From Drosophila miranda (lineage: Eukaryota; Arthropoda; Insecta; Diptera; Drosophilidae): a DNA stretch of 64,000 nucleotides. Where the stretch lies: contig NW_022881614.1 of assembly GCF_003369915.1 (NCBI RefSeq), forward strand, positions 22,422,336 through 22,486,335. Direction: 5' to 3'. Both the position numbers and the translations under genes were made by a program. Positions 10,010 through 22,498 of this stretch are shown here, piece after piece. The stretch's first letter is position 1; each line of letters opens with the position of its first letter. A model generated the notes under the pieces. That model had not been told where the DNA came from. It saw only the letters and a program-made list of their open reading frames with translations, and searched no databases.

Positions 10010-13000
10010 ACGTACTTCCACTACCAGTAGTGACCACGACTTACCCAGACCTACAAAAAAGCAACGACAGCTCACTGTTGAATTGCACAGACCCAACCAG
10101 ATTGGACGATTTAAATACCGGAATTGAGTTTTATATAGGGAAAGGGGCTACAAGATCGCGAAAAGGGAAGCGAATGACTCGGTTTTGGCAAAAGGTAAAG
10201 AAATGCCGGTCAGGAATTAAGTATCTGAGCGCGCTCTCCGACATAAAGAGGGATCCTCGTCCGTTCTTACCAATCCGTTTGTTCAATCGAACCGTCTATG
10301 GCTTGTTAGACTCCGGAGCCTCTATCAGTTGTGTTGGAGGCGAGTTGGCTAAGGAATTAGTTCTTGCCGATGCACCATACAAACGTATCAATGATAAAGC
10401 CAAAACGGCGGATGGTAAGGCTCAAGAGATAGTGGGAATTATGAGAGTGGACGTGGAATATGGAGACGAGAAGAAGTCTCTTGATTTATACTTAATTCCT
10501 TCGCTCAAACATGATCTATACCTAGGAATTGACTTTTGGGAGCTGTATGACCTGTTGCCCAGTCAGTTGCGAGTGTCCGAAATAGATATGTTGACCCAGG
10601 AGACAAGCGGGGTTGAACAGCACGTGCTGACGCCGAAACAAAGGGATCAGTTATCCAATGTTCTGAAGTGTTATCCCTCATTTGCTCAAGAAGGTTTAGG
10701 AAAAACCGACTTGATAACACATGTTATCGACGTGGGGAACGCTAGGCCAGTGAAACAAAGACATTTCCCTGTTTCGCCAGCTGTAGAGAAGGCGATGTAC
10801 TCGGAAATAGACCGGATGATCCAATTGGGAGTAATAGAGGAGTCAGACAGCGCTTGGTCCTCGCCAATAGTGTTGGTCTCCAAGCCGGGAAAAATCCGCA
10901 TCTGTTTGGATTGTCGGAAAGTAAACAGTTTCACGGAAAAGGATGCTTATCCCTTGCCTCAGATTAACGGGATCCTGAGCCGTTTGCCGAAAGCAGAATT
11001 CATCTCCAGTCTTGATTTGAAGGATGCGTACTGGCAAGTACCGTTGGATGTAAAGTCCCGGGATAAGACGGCCTTTACAGTCCCTGGGCGTCCCCTTTAC
11101 CAATTCAAGACGATGCCTTTCGGGCTGTGCAACGCCACCAGTACCATGTCACGATTAATGGACAAAATAGTTCCTTGTAACCTTCGAAACGAAGTGTTCA
11201 TCTACTTAGATGATCTGTTGATAGTTTCTTCAAATTTCGAACGACATCTAGAAGTACTATTAGAGATGGCTAAGCAACTCAGGCGTGGGAAATTAACGAT
11301 CAACATCAGTAAAAGCCATTTCTGCATGCGCCGTGTAAAGTATTTGGGGCACATAATAGGAGACGGAGGAGTCCGAACCGATCCCGACAAGATAAAGGCT
11401 ATTGCCGAGTTCCCAGTTCCGAAAAACCTGAGGGGACTGAGAAGCTTCATAGGAATGTGTGGGTGGTATCGCAAGTTCGTACCAAATTTTGCGTCACTCG
11501 CCTCGCCCTTGACCGACGTCATGACAACCAAAAGGAAGTTTATGTTTCCAAAGGAAGCCATAGAAGCCTTCAATGAATTGAAGCGGTGCCTTTGCGAAGC
11601 CCCGGTGTAAAGGAGCCCTGATTTCACGAAACCGTTTTACATCCACTGTGATGCTAGCAAAACAGGAGTAGGGGGAGTTCTGGTGCAGCTGTCTGAAGAA
11701 GGGGACGAATGTCCGATCGCTTATGTCTCAAAAAAGCTAAACAAAGCTCAACGAAATTACACAGTAACGGAGCAAGAATGTTTAGCCGCCATAGTATCAC
11801 TGAAGAATTTCAGAGCGTACGTAGAAGGGCACGAATTCACCGTGATAACGGATCACGCGTCCTTAAAATGGCTCATGTCTAATACCGACCTCAGTTCTCG
11901 GCTAGCTCGATGGGCACTGGGATTGCAAAGATACCGATTCAAAATTGAGCATCGTAAAGGTACTCAGAACGTGGTTCCTGATGCCTTGTCGCGGGTTAAT
12001 GAAGAGATGGTGGCTGCTTTGGAATCACCCGAAGGATCGCTGGTGGATCTGGAATCGGCAGAATTCAAGTCACCCGAGTACACCGAGTTAGTTAGTCGAG
12101 TAGAAACCAATAGGGATAAGCTGCCTGATTTGAAAACTGACGGCGTCTTCGTATTCCGTCGTGCAGAGCACCTGTCTGGAGAGCAAATCCACGACGAGTA
12201 TGCTTGGAAGCTCTGGGTGCCAAAGAGTTTGGTTCCGGATATCCTAGTTCGAGCGCATGATAGATCGCTAGCTGCTCATGGAGGAACCCACAAAACGATC
12301 GAACGCGTAAGGCGTCACTACTTTTGGCCAGGTTTGGTTTCGGATGTCAAGGCGCATATCAACTCCTGTGACGTGTGTAAAATGACTAAGGCTCCGAATC
12401 GCATTCTCCGACCTCCGTTGGGGAAAGCACCAGAAACCCACCGGTTTTTCCAAAGGCTATTCGTTGATTTTTTGGGGCCCTATCCCCGGTCCAGAAGCGG
12501 GAATATTGGCATTTTTATTGTGCTCGATCATTTCTCAAAATACGTATTTCTGAAACCGGTGAAGAAAATTAGCGCAGATGTGGTGGTCAAGTACCTCGAT
12601 GGAGAGCTGTTCATGACATTTGGTGTACCCGAAACTATCGTGTCCGATAATGGATCGCAGTTTCGATCTGAAACGTTCCGAAAACTCTTGACCCAGTTCA
12701 AAGTAACGCACACCCTGACGGCAGTCCATTCACCTCAGGCGAACGCCTCCGAACGGGTAAACCGTTCCGTGATTGCTGGTATCCGGGCTTACATACGACC
12801 CGACCAGAAAAACTGGGACGAGTGCTTAAACAGAATAGCGTGTGCGTTAAGATCGGCGAGACATGCCAGCGTAGGAACGACTCCGTATTATTTAGCTTTC
12901 GGTCAACACATGATTACGAGTGGTTCGACATATTCGTTATTAAGAAAATTGAACATGCTAGAGGATCGATCGATGTGGTTCGATAAGCAAGATTCCTTTG

Positions 13001-13281
13001 AAATAGTACGCCAGAGCGCTGGAAAGCAAATGCAACGAAGTCACAAGCTGAACGAGCAGCGATACAATTTACGGTCCAGCGAAGTAACGTTCGCAGTAGG
13101 TCAAGAAGTGTTTAGAAGAAATTTTAAGCAAAGTTGTTTTCAGTCCGGCTACAACGCCAAGTTTGGGCCTGCTTTTTTAAAAGCCCGTGTCCTTAGGAAG
13201 ATAGGTAATTCCTACTACGAATTGGAAGATCTGCAAGGACGCCTGCTGGGTAACTACCACGCAAAGGACATACGACAATAA
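9929..13281 (+). pseudogene. Pol of Ulysses-like element: protease, RT, RNase H, integrase, one internal stop
   Basis: One frame runs to 13281 with a single TAA at 11608-11610, so it appears as two ORFs. Domains in order: aspartic protease (LLDSGASISCVGG, near 10306), reverse transcriptase (EKDAYPLPQIN, SSLDLKDAYWQVPL, MPFGLCNA, and an intact YLDDLLIVS near 11205), RNase H (IHCDASKTGVGG, ITDHASLKWLM), integrase zinc domain (HGGTHK...CDVCK), and integrase core with both Asp (VDFLGPYP, VSDNGSQF) and Glu (ANASERVNRS). The C-terminal integrase tail ends DIRQ. All catalytic motifs I can see are intact. The stop falls between RT and RNase H and would block most translation of RNase H and integrase. 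Confidence 0.9.
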
Positions 13282-13327
13282 CAAGTCGCTTCATGCGGTA
13301 TCAGTCTAGGAGATGTAACCACCCCTA

Positions 13328-13349
13328 GTCTGATCTGGTGGGGGGGCTT
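13328..13349 (+). other. polypurine-rich tract before the 3' LTR
   Basis: A G-run (GGTGGGGGGGC) lies a few bases before the 3' LTR at 13350, where the primer for plus-strand DNA is expected. It is short and interrupted. Confidence 0.55.
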
Positions 13350-15843
13350 TGTAGGGGGCATGAATCGCCTTTGTACGTGTTGGAAGGTGCCTGCCGATCA
13401 GCTGCCTGGGCAGCTGACCGCAAGATTGACAATTATCGAAATCAGCCGAGGTCAGGGTTGCTCCAATTTGGCAACCTAGAGGGCGTAACCTCCCCATGCA
13501 AGAGTGCATGCAAATGTCAAGTGGCCAGAGCAGGTTTCCGGCTTCGATCTTTTCCTGTGCGATAATCAAGCCGACGAGTCGTGTTTTTTCCAATCAGTGA
13601 AAAGTTTTACATCCGCGCCTAATTCCACTAAATATAGTCGAAAGTGTGTACAGTGCCGGAAGGGTTATAAGTGTGGCCGTTTTCTGCGGGAGCAACCTCT
13701 TCTGTGGGCGTTCTAACCCCGAGAACCGCCAGAGGCTGGATTAATCTGTGTACATCCACGGATACCGCCGCCACTGCGGTAAGATAAATGTCGATCCCCG
13801 TTCTCCGGGCGAATATCTAATAGAGGTAACTCGTATTTTCCGCAGCAAAAGATTTCCTGCGGAAATTGTGGACCAGCTCCTCGGGAAGACGCCGCCTTAC
13901 GCGCCCCAGCCTAGCGCGACACGTGCTAAGGCGCCGTAAGGCACCCCACGTTTGCGGCACCAAAAAGTGACCAGCAAAGTGGAGTACTTCGACCCGCCTG
14001 GAAATCGCAGGCGTCAGCATACTGGTTCATCGTTTTTCCCGGATCCGCCGAGAGGCTCCGTAGATTCCACGTGCCGCATCAACAAGCCGAGACCGCGTCC
14101 ACTGCTCGTGGGCTGATATTCTCGTTCCGTCGGCCGCTCCCCGTCCCCAACCGGCGCCCATGTCGCCCGGCGAGGAGTTTGTGCTGGCAAAACCAGGCGC
14201 ATTCGAGCCCTGCAACGTTTAATGTTCTAAAGACTTGCAAAGAAAATACGATCTACCGTTCCCGCTTCAACAGACCCCTGTATTAATAGAGTTTCGTCGA
14301 CGTAGAATCCAGATCTCGGTCCGTGTTTCAAAAATGGCGCAGTAAAGCCGGTGTTGAAGAAAGACACGGCCCGAGAGCAGCCCAGCAGAATTAAAATTAA
14401 TAAATACGCTCTTCGGACCCTGATTTCAGTCCCGCCTATCCTCTCCTTGGCAGGCAGTCCGATGCGATTCGCCCAACCCAGTTAAAAAGTAATTGAGCTG
14501 CAGGCCATCCGGTCGAATTCGCCAGAGACTCGAACCAATGAACGAGACTCTAGAATCGCTCCTTTGAGCAAACAAATGAAGCTCCTAAAATTTAGCTTAA
14601 ATATCAGTTAGGCCATTCCGTCGAATCCGACAGAGACTCGAACCCATGAATAAGACTCTAGAATCGTTCCTTTGAACAAACAAATGAAGTTCCTAAGATC
14701 TAGCTTTAAATACTAGTTGTACCCGTTCTAATTAAGAATTTATATGAAATATTGGAAAGAATTTAGAGGAAATTGTAAGAAATCTAAAAAGCACCCGAAA
14801 CAAAACAGAAATTGATTGGATTTAGATCTAACCCCGCCTGAGGGAAATCAAAGGTCTCGAAAGCACTAATGTACTAAACGAAAGAAAAAGGATAACGTTC
14901 TATTTCAGCAGTTGCCGGAAGATCGATCTTTCGCCGATGGAGAAACGTAATTGCGTGAGTAAAATCCTGCGACTTTCGTTTGGTTCTAGCGGGCGCGCCC
15001 AATCCTAAGCTCTCGAAAAGTAAATAAGAAACGAATTTACGATGAAATCGCTAATGCATAGCAGCAATCTTACACTTTCCTCACTATATCCTATATTGCC
15101 AGTTGTATACAAGCAACCGAATTGAAAGAAAATTTGAATGAATTTGTGCCAGGAATACCCTGCTAACCTTAAGATACACCTTAAGTATTAACCCCACCTC
15201 ATATCACTTTATATACGCCTCAGAATCTCTCATATACATATACTCGCTGTAGATCTCTAGAATTAGAAAAATATGCCATCGCTGAATATATTAGTTTTGA
15301 TCGTTTATCGAACAAATATATAATGGAATTTAGATAAAGATACAAAAGGATGAACTCTGTGCCGGCGTGCGTGTAACCGCGATCTAGCTAAAGGGGCCAT
15401 CTGAAACTTCCGGTTTCTAGGAAGATGGTCATAGGTTGGGCGGGCAAAATAAGCTACCACACTGACATCCGTGGGATAGCAACCGATATCTCCTCCTCTT
15501 TCCCTCACTCTTCACTCTCTTTCTACTTTCCCTCTCTCTCTCTCTCCCTCATCTTCTCCTTCCTTCTCTTCTGCACTCTCCCCTATTCTTTACGGAGCGT
15601 TTCTTTTATCTTTTCGTCGATCTACCGGTAGTTCTAGCACCGTATAGTCGCAGCACGCTCAATTCTTAGGAAAATAAATCGTTAAAATTATCGCGTGATA
15701 GTGTTGCTAAATGGAGACGATCTGTACGCGCAAGAACCACCACCCCAAAGCCGACGAGCTAGAGCCGGAACATTTAAAGCGTGCCCCGCCTTTGCAGATC
15801 GCCCCTCCTGTCCGTCTAGCGTAGACGAGCGTTACACGTTACA
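13350..15843 (+). repeat. 3' LTR, 2494 bp
   Basis: A near-identical copy of 5219-7709. The one difference I found is an extra 3 bp at about 14872 (ATGTACTAAACG versus ATGTAAACG). It ends CGTTACA and is followed by TGTA, the target duplication. Confidence 0.92.
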
Positions 15844-15847
15844 TGTA

Positions 15848-18104
15848 TAAGGCCCCAAACTTTTAATAGACAAGGTTTTGATATTACGAAACAATTGGTC
15901 ATCATCCGTGAGCATTTGGACTGTGCATATTAATCTCAGAATTATAAACGGACATGACACATACGGAAATGGAAGAAATTCTGAAAGACGAGTATTAAAG
16001 AATTACAGGAAAACGCTTGTGGCGGCCTCCTCTGATATATTTACATACTTCCAGTTGGAATGCGGGGCTTAAACATACGTATCTATACATGTTATGTACA
16101 TCTATCTGGTTGTTTCGGTTGATTTGTCATTTCAATGGGTTTTGCTGTGGCCATATCGTTGTCAATGGGCTGTCTTTATACGTGCATGCGCTGCCGACTT
16201 TATGGCTATCAAAACGTGAGTCGTGTGCATATGAATAATAATATTCAAATGATGGCTTTCCAAAGACTTCCAGACATCCACTGAATGACACACGAAGGAA
16301 GAGGGGTACATATGTACGTAGGATCCCAATAAATAAGAGACTATACCAGAGACTTCTCAGGCTTAGAACAGTCCAGTGATGGGTATCGTCAGTGAGTAAC
16401 ATTCCCTGCTTTTCTATATACATACCTTTGAATGCGATTATATACATATCTGTAAGTATAAACGAAGTGTATGTACGAGTAATATACATAAGTGTAAGTC
16501 CAGAAATGTATTTGTGGTGTATATGTATATAAAAGACCGACACGTGACTGTTTTGTATAATCGGGCATAAATATCTGAAATGTAAGTCTATAGAAGGCTC
16601 ACAGAAAACTTGAGAACCTGAACATGAACAGAACAAAACAAACGTCTGCCAGCCAGTTCGAAGTAATCGTCGTTTCGACGATTCGACCCGCGATGGCGGC
16701 GGCAAGCGACGAAATTCCAAAACGGCAGTGACTCTGGGGGACGGGGACTCTATTCGATTCAATCCAAGTCGGACGTGGATTTGGACGGGAACGTGGACAC
16801 GGCTTTTGTTGGCAACTAAGTTTTATTTCATTTCATATTTTTCTTAAAAGGGAATTCATTAATATTCCGGGCAGGCGGCTGTGCGCTAAAAACGCTTAAG
16901 CGGCGTCTCGGCTACGGCTACCTGTCGTTAGCACATGTACAGGTAAAATGTGCGTGTGTGCGTGCCCGTGCACCAACACAAGTGTCTGCACCCCCACTTT
17001 GCCGGAGCGTGAGTGCACTGGCAACGGGTCTCGGTCTCGTCCCAGTCCCCGTTTTAGACACCGTCCGGCGCGAGGTGTGGTGCTGAGCCAGTCGCACGGC
17101 ATCGAAATCAGTTGCCAATTAGTCTTCAGCGCCGACGGATTACAATTCTGGTTCGCCTTCGGCTTCGAGCCCACCAAGAGCACACACAGCTCAGAAGACC
17201 TGCTGCTAAGTGCTTTTCAAAATAACAAGCGTTTCATTGATAAATGCTGATGTCTTGTGGCCGGGTGTTCGAGCCAAATGACATGACATACACATATCGT
17301 CTTGGCCGAACCGAATCACTTGTGCCCTGTGAGAATGTTTATGTGAATCGTCGTCGCGCGTCTCGGATCGTACCGCATCTGTTGGTAAATTGGCAAGATG
17401 TCGGCATAGCTGAAGTTGAAAAGCGATCTTTGAGAACGCTATGCTGCATCTAGTCAGTTATTCAATGGAACAGTCAACAGATCGAGATTGCGGATGTTGG
17501 ATAATTCTTTTATTACAGATTTGTATGTATATTGGCTGATTACAATGGATAATAAACCTTTTTTTCAGTTAATTTATTAAACGGAAACTGGCAGAATAGA
17601 GCCCTGCCTATGAGAAGGGCTGCTTATCCATCAGACTTTTTGCCGGAACGATCAGAGCAGGATAAATAACAGCACCGGGTTCTGTTGGATACTAAAATTG
17701 CTGGAGATATTTATGCTTAATGTGATGCCAAATATAATAATAGTAATATAATAAATATTAAACTTACTTTCTAATTTGCTCTTTCATTTATTCTTTGGTT
17801 TGTTTGTTTTAAAAAAATCAATGCAAATAAAATTCCAAAGACTTGGCGGTAAATCGATACCCAGTCGATAAGTCCGATACGTTACAGTATGATGCAGTCG
17901 ATATTATCGCTATCCAATATTTAATATTCAACAGGAACGCGCCACATTTTGGACACGACTTTTTTCTGTACTGCTGCCATGTTAATTTGGAGACCCTGGT
18001 AAACAGCTGTTTGCACATGATAAACCAAACACAAATAATTTGTTGGAAAAACTTCTGAAGAGGTTAAATAAACAGATAAGTGACATTGAATTCTTTCATA
18101 AGTA
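15848..18104. other. host DNA upstream of fab1
   Basis: No recognisable coding exon. The stretch at 16420-16560 is rich in ACATAT repeats, 16890-17250 is GC-richer with an unrecognised short frame, and 17500-18100 is AT-rich and should include the fab1 promoter and 5' UTR. The frames at 16948-17250 and 17244-17453 have no recognisable domain. An undetected diverged host exon cannot be excluded. Confidence 0.4.
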
Positions 18105-21100
18105 ATGGATAGCCAGGTAAGTGGGTATTTCAGCCTGTGGCGAAGTATTGCCCGCTTGTTGATTGTTTCTGGGCATTGCATTGTTTAAAAGAGAGAATTA
18201 CTAGTACTATAGTGCCGGAGAGTGTGTCGAAATTATCGCTTCGCACTAATTAGTCGCAACGGTCGGTTATCAGAAACCCCATTGTGATAAATCTAAATAC
18301 GCGAACGATACGTGTGTCTCAAACGGAATATAACGTTGCGATAATTAGGTATAGGAACTAAATGACGTAATTTACGTGGAAATACTACCAGAGGGCATGG
18401 GAGGATGTTTTTTTTCCTAATCCCAATTGAGCGGGCGTTTCAGTTAAGACACTTTATGGGCATTTGCAGGCACCGATCGATGATCTGCTTTTGGACATTG
18501 TAGACAATGCCTGGCGTATGGAAGTTCTGCCTTTCGATCAGATACTAGTGCCACTCGAAAAGCTCCCCGATCCGGAGGCCGATGGTGGTGATTCACATTT
18601 GACTCTAAGCGAGCAGGTGAGCAACGACGATAATTTTGTTTTAGGGTTTGCCAAAAACTACGACCTGTCCGATATATATTCCAGGAACAAAAGTGGACTG
18701 ATTTGGCGCTGGGTTCGCTGGCACCCGATGCAGCACTGATCGATCAATTTAATATTACATCCATCTAACCAAGGACGAACAGTCCGCGGGCGATCATCAA
18801 CTCGCCCACCTTTCTAGCCCCCCCAAGTTTTATACTCAACACAAACACCCCACCAGCATGAATAACAACAATAACAACAACAGCACAAGCAACAACACTA
18901 GCACAAGCACTAGCATCCACCACCAGCACCTGCATTCGCCCATCAAACTCACGGAATTCGCGCGAAACTTTGAAGACAAGCCAGAATCGCTCTTCGGCCG
19001 TGTGGGGAACAAGATCCAGAATGTCTATAACCAGAGCTATAACACCGTCAACGACATATCCAGTGGCAGCAGCCCGAGCACCAGCAGCAGCACTGGCGCT
19101 CAGACCGTTCAGGTGGGCAAATCCCAGTTCTACAGCGAGAACAAGACGCCCACCATTGAAGTTGCGGATGTGGAGGACAGCTTGTCGTCCAGCCTCAGTT
19201 CGAGGCGACCACAGCCGCCGACAACGCTGAGTTTGCGGGCAGACAGCGAGTCGCGCAGCACTGGCAATTCGAGTACCACAGCCGAAGAGTGTGTGTACCA
19301 CGCGCAACGTTTCCAACGTGCTGAAGCACATCAGCAACATTGTGGCAACAAAAAACAATAACGTGAGTGAGACTGCACGACTGCATTTTTTCGAGAGCTG
19401 CTGCAATAATAATTATTACTCATTTGTTGCAGGATCTGCGCAATTACAAAGACACGGAGCTGCAGAGGTTCTGGATGCCCGATTCCAAGGCCAAAGAGTG
19501 CTACGACTGCGCCCAGAAGTTTTCGACCTTTCGCCGCAAACACCACTGCCGCCTGTGCGGCCAGATATTCTGCTCCAAGTGCTGCAACCAGGTTGTGCCC
19601 GGCATGATAGTCCGCTGCGACGGGGACCTCAAGGTGTGCAACTACTGTTCCAAGATAGTGCTCACCTTTCTGAAGTCCTCCAGTTCGGACATTGGCCAGG
19701 ATCTTCAGGCACTGCAGCAGCATCTCAGCAACAAGTTGGAGGTCCAAGGCAGCAGCGCCCTCAATGCTACCTCGCAGCAGCAGAGAGCACCCCTGTCACG
19801 GAAGACCTCGCTGGGCTACCAGGAAGAGCGCTTCAGCTCGCATCCCAACTACACGAAACTCTCCTTCGATGACCGGAAGAACATTCTGCAGCAGTCGAAC
19901 TCTCTCATCACGCTGCACGAGGAGATGCAGCGAGATCTGCCGGCCCAGAACTGCGGGCAGGTGCTGATTGAGTTCCTCAACAGCAACAACAAGTCGGCCA
20001 ACGAGGTGCAAGCGGTGGCCATACTGAATGCCATGCTGGCAGCCGGATTCCTTGAGCCGATCGTGCCTGATCCCGACCAGACCGAGTTCGAGCCGACGCT
20101 GCACTACAAGTTCGCCAAGAACAGCAGCTCGGACAATTCGCGGACCATCAGTCCCCAGTTCGAGGCGCCCAACGGGGAGCCGCAGCCACCGAAGTCGATG
20201 GACGTCTCCTTGAGCTTCCACTCGGTCGATATCGAGCTGGAGAACTATTTGTGCTTCACTGCGGCCACGTCGAAGCTGCTAGAGTCCTACTGCGATCACG
20301 AGGAGCAGCTGCTGGCCCAGCTGCTGCGTACCCATCACCTAGACCAGGAATGGGACAAGGTGCTGCAGATGCTCTGCTCAACGGCGGCCAACCACTTCAA
20401 GCCCGAGTACTGGACCAACGATCTGATGGACATTCGCAACTATGTGAACTTTAAGAAGGTGACTGGCGGCCGGCGCAAGGACTCGAAAATTGTGCATGGC
20501 GTGGCCTTCTCCAAGAATGTGGCGCACAAAGATATGGCCGCGCATGTTCCCTTCCCGCGCATCCTACTGCTCCAGTGCCCCATTGTCTACGAGAGCATCG
20601 AGGTTCATCAAGTTCGTCGCCATCGAGACGGTGCTGCTGCAGGAGAAGGAGTACCTGCGAAACGTCTGTGCCCGCATCATAAGCTTCTCCCCCAACGTGG
20701 TGCTCGTCCACAAGAACGTCGCTGGCATTGCCCAGGACTTGCTGCGCTCCTATAATGTCATACTTGTGCTGGACGTCAAGCTCTCGGTCATGGAGCGCCT
20801 GTCGCGCACCCTCCAGTGCGACATTGTCAGCTCCATCGAGTCGAACATCACCATGCCGAAGCTGGGCTACTGCAACGACTTTTACATCCGCAACTACAAC
20901 GGCAAGACGCTTATGTTCTTCGAAAAGCTCACCAATCCCCGGGGCTATACCTGTCTGCTGCGCGGTAGCAGCAACGCGGAGCTCACCCTCGTCAAGAGGG
21001 TGGCATCGGCCCTGCTTTTTGCCCGCTACAACTGGCGCCTGGAGATGACCTTTCTGTTGAATGAGTTTGCGCAGCCGCTCAGCCCCAAAGCCTCGATATT

Positions 21101-21977
21101 CGATTCGAAGGAGGCTAGTCCCAATACCGAGACTGAGACAGAGGCGGAGCTCCGATGCGGGTGCCGCAGCCCATTGCGGAGCGCAAGTCGGAAGATAAAG
21201 TCACGTCCATTGTCAGTGAAAACGTGGCTGACTTTACAGATCCGCTGCGGTCGACGGAGGCCGATGCTTTGTCCACATCACCCAGCCATGTGCTGCCCGT
21301 GGTGGAGGCCCTTGCCGTGGAGACCCGCTACGATAATCGATTCCGTACTGCACTCAGCTCCACTCTGCTCTCAGTTAGCCCCTTTCTGACCTTCCCGCTG
21401 CCCTATCTGGAAACGGAGCAGGGACGCAACTGTAGGCTGCGAAAACTCTTTCCCGCTGAACTGTACTTCTCCAAGCAGTGGTCGAAGGCAGGACCCCCGT
21501 CGATACAGGAGCGTTCAGAGAGCTGCGGCGACACTGAAGCCGCTGTAAAATCGGAGCTGGGAAACAAGGAAAACGAACAGCAGTTGCAGCTGCTGCCAGC
21601 CCACGAGTTTGTGCAGATGAAACTCACGGCGCCCGCCACCAATCGCGACATCCAGACCAAGCTCGCCGAGTTCCGATCCTTTGGCGGTCGCTTCCCCAAG
21701 GGCAAGGCTCCAAGTAAGTTCCATCAGGATGTTTCAAGAAAACCAGTCCTAATTCGTAGTCCATTTTCGACAGTGCTGAGGTCCAAAAAGAAGATGCCCG
21801 ACATCATCCAGAGGCCGCAGAAGGTGAGCGAAGAGCAGCTGTACAGAGACGCACTGGATCCGCAGAACCACCAGAGGCTGCCCGTGCTCTTCTGCAGCTT
21901 CCACTACAATCCCAAAGGCGTGTCCTCCTTCTGTAAGCTGCCCATGCTGCTGGACATGAAGTTCTACGGACAGTACG
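18105..21977 (+). pseudogene. fab1: fab1 (PIKfyve), 5' part: FYVE, DEP and chaperonin-like domains, frameshifted
   Basis: fab1 makes PI(3,5)P2 from PI3P on endosomes. Exons by GT-AG reading: 18105-18116 (ATG, MDSQ), 18470-18616, about 18685-19362, 19433-21713, 21774 onward. Exon 3 is rich in Asn/Ser and leads to LTEFARNFEDKPESLF. Exon 4 has the FYVE finger (FRRKHHCRLCGQIFC, 19530-19575), a DEP-like region (about 19850-20130) and the TCP1/GroEL-like region (from about 20490). Frameshifts: near 18760, in the GTGTGT run at 19291-19297, near 20605 and near 21150. All restore sense in another frame, so these are breaks in one ancestral gene. Whether 18617-18684 is an intron or coding is unsure. 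Confidence 0.9.
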
Positions 21978-22387
21978 TGTTAAGACCTTAAAAGAAAAGT
22001 CTAGACATTTGCGAGTTGAGTTGTAAATTCAAACTGAATTTTATTCTTAAAATCAGAGCCTTATATGTGATTTGACAAAGAGGTAGGAGGTACAATTTGG
22101 TAGTCTATAATTATCGTTAGACCTACGCAGAGGATACACTTTACTGAGGGTGTCTTTTTGAGTACATGCTTACATCAGTTTTATTTGTTTTCGTATTGTT
22201 GTCGTATTAATGGGTTACAGATCTCTGTTTACACCAGTGCAGTCATAACTGGTCTACTTTATGTTATTTCTTTAGAGATCGGTGTTGTTACATGAGTTTA
22301 TGTGTACAATAATCTATTTATATTTAAACATTCTGCAAGGGGCCGAAAGTGGCATTGTATTGACGATAATATGTTCATGTTTGAACA
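21978..22387 (-). repeat. 3' LTR of roo-like element
   Basis: 410 bp, second copy at 32798-33236. The bases just inside it (22388-22420) resemble an internal LTR stretch (TTCTGCAA, GGGCCGAAA, GGCATTG), so no classic polypurine tract is visible next to this LTR. Confidence 0.9.
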
Positions 22388-22498
22388 TTCTGCAAAGGGC
22401 CGAAAGGGGCATTGTTTGTATTTGGATTCTTGTGAACCTTTTTGTGTACATTTTCTTTATAGCTATAATTACAAGTACAGATAATCATTTACAGTCAA

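Larger units (their letters stand above)
5219..15843 (+). mobile_element. Ulysses-like Ty3/gypsy retrotransposon, near complete
   Basis: 10.6 kb with two 2.49 kb LTRs beginning TGTAGGGGGCATG and ending CACGTTACA, flanked by a 4-bp target duplication TGTA (5215-5218 and 15844-15847). Order: LTR, leader, primer site, RING-H2 ORF, gag, pol (protease, RT, RNase H, integrase), polypurine tract, LTR. There is no env. Total size, very long LTRs and tRNA-Lys priming match what is known of Ulysses of D. virilis; Osvaldo is a relative. The LTRs seem to differ by one 3-bp indel only, so insertion is recent. A stop codon at 11608 interrupts pol. Confidence 0.9.

Noticed and set aside
13282..13349. env gene in the Ulysses-like element
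   Set aside because: Only 68 nt separate the integrase stop from the 3' LTR.
16948..17453. Possible host ORFs upstream of fab1
   Set aside because: Composition is GC-rich with no recognisable domain or splice pattern. Kept only as unassigned DNA.
18617..18684. Open reading through a presumed fab1 intron
   Set aside because: The frame stays open to 18739, but consensus GTGAGC and TTCCAG borders and better sense after splicing favour an intron. Left as uncertain within the fab1 entry.
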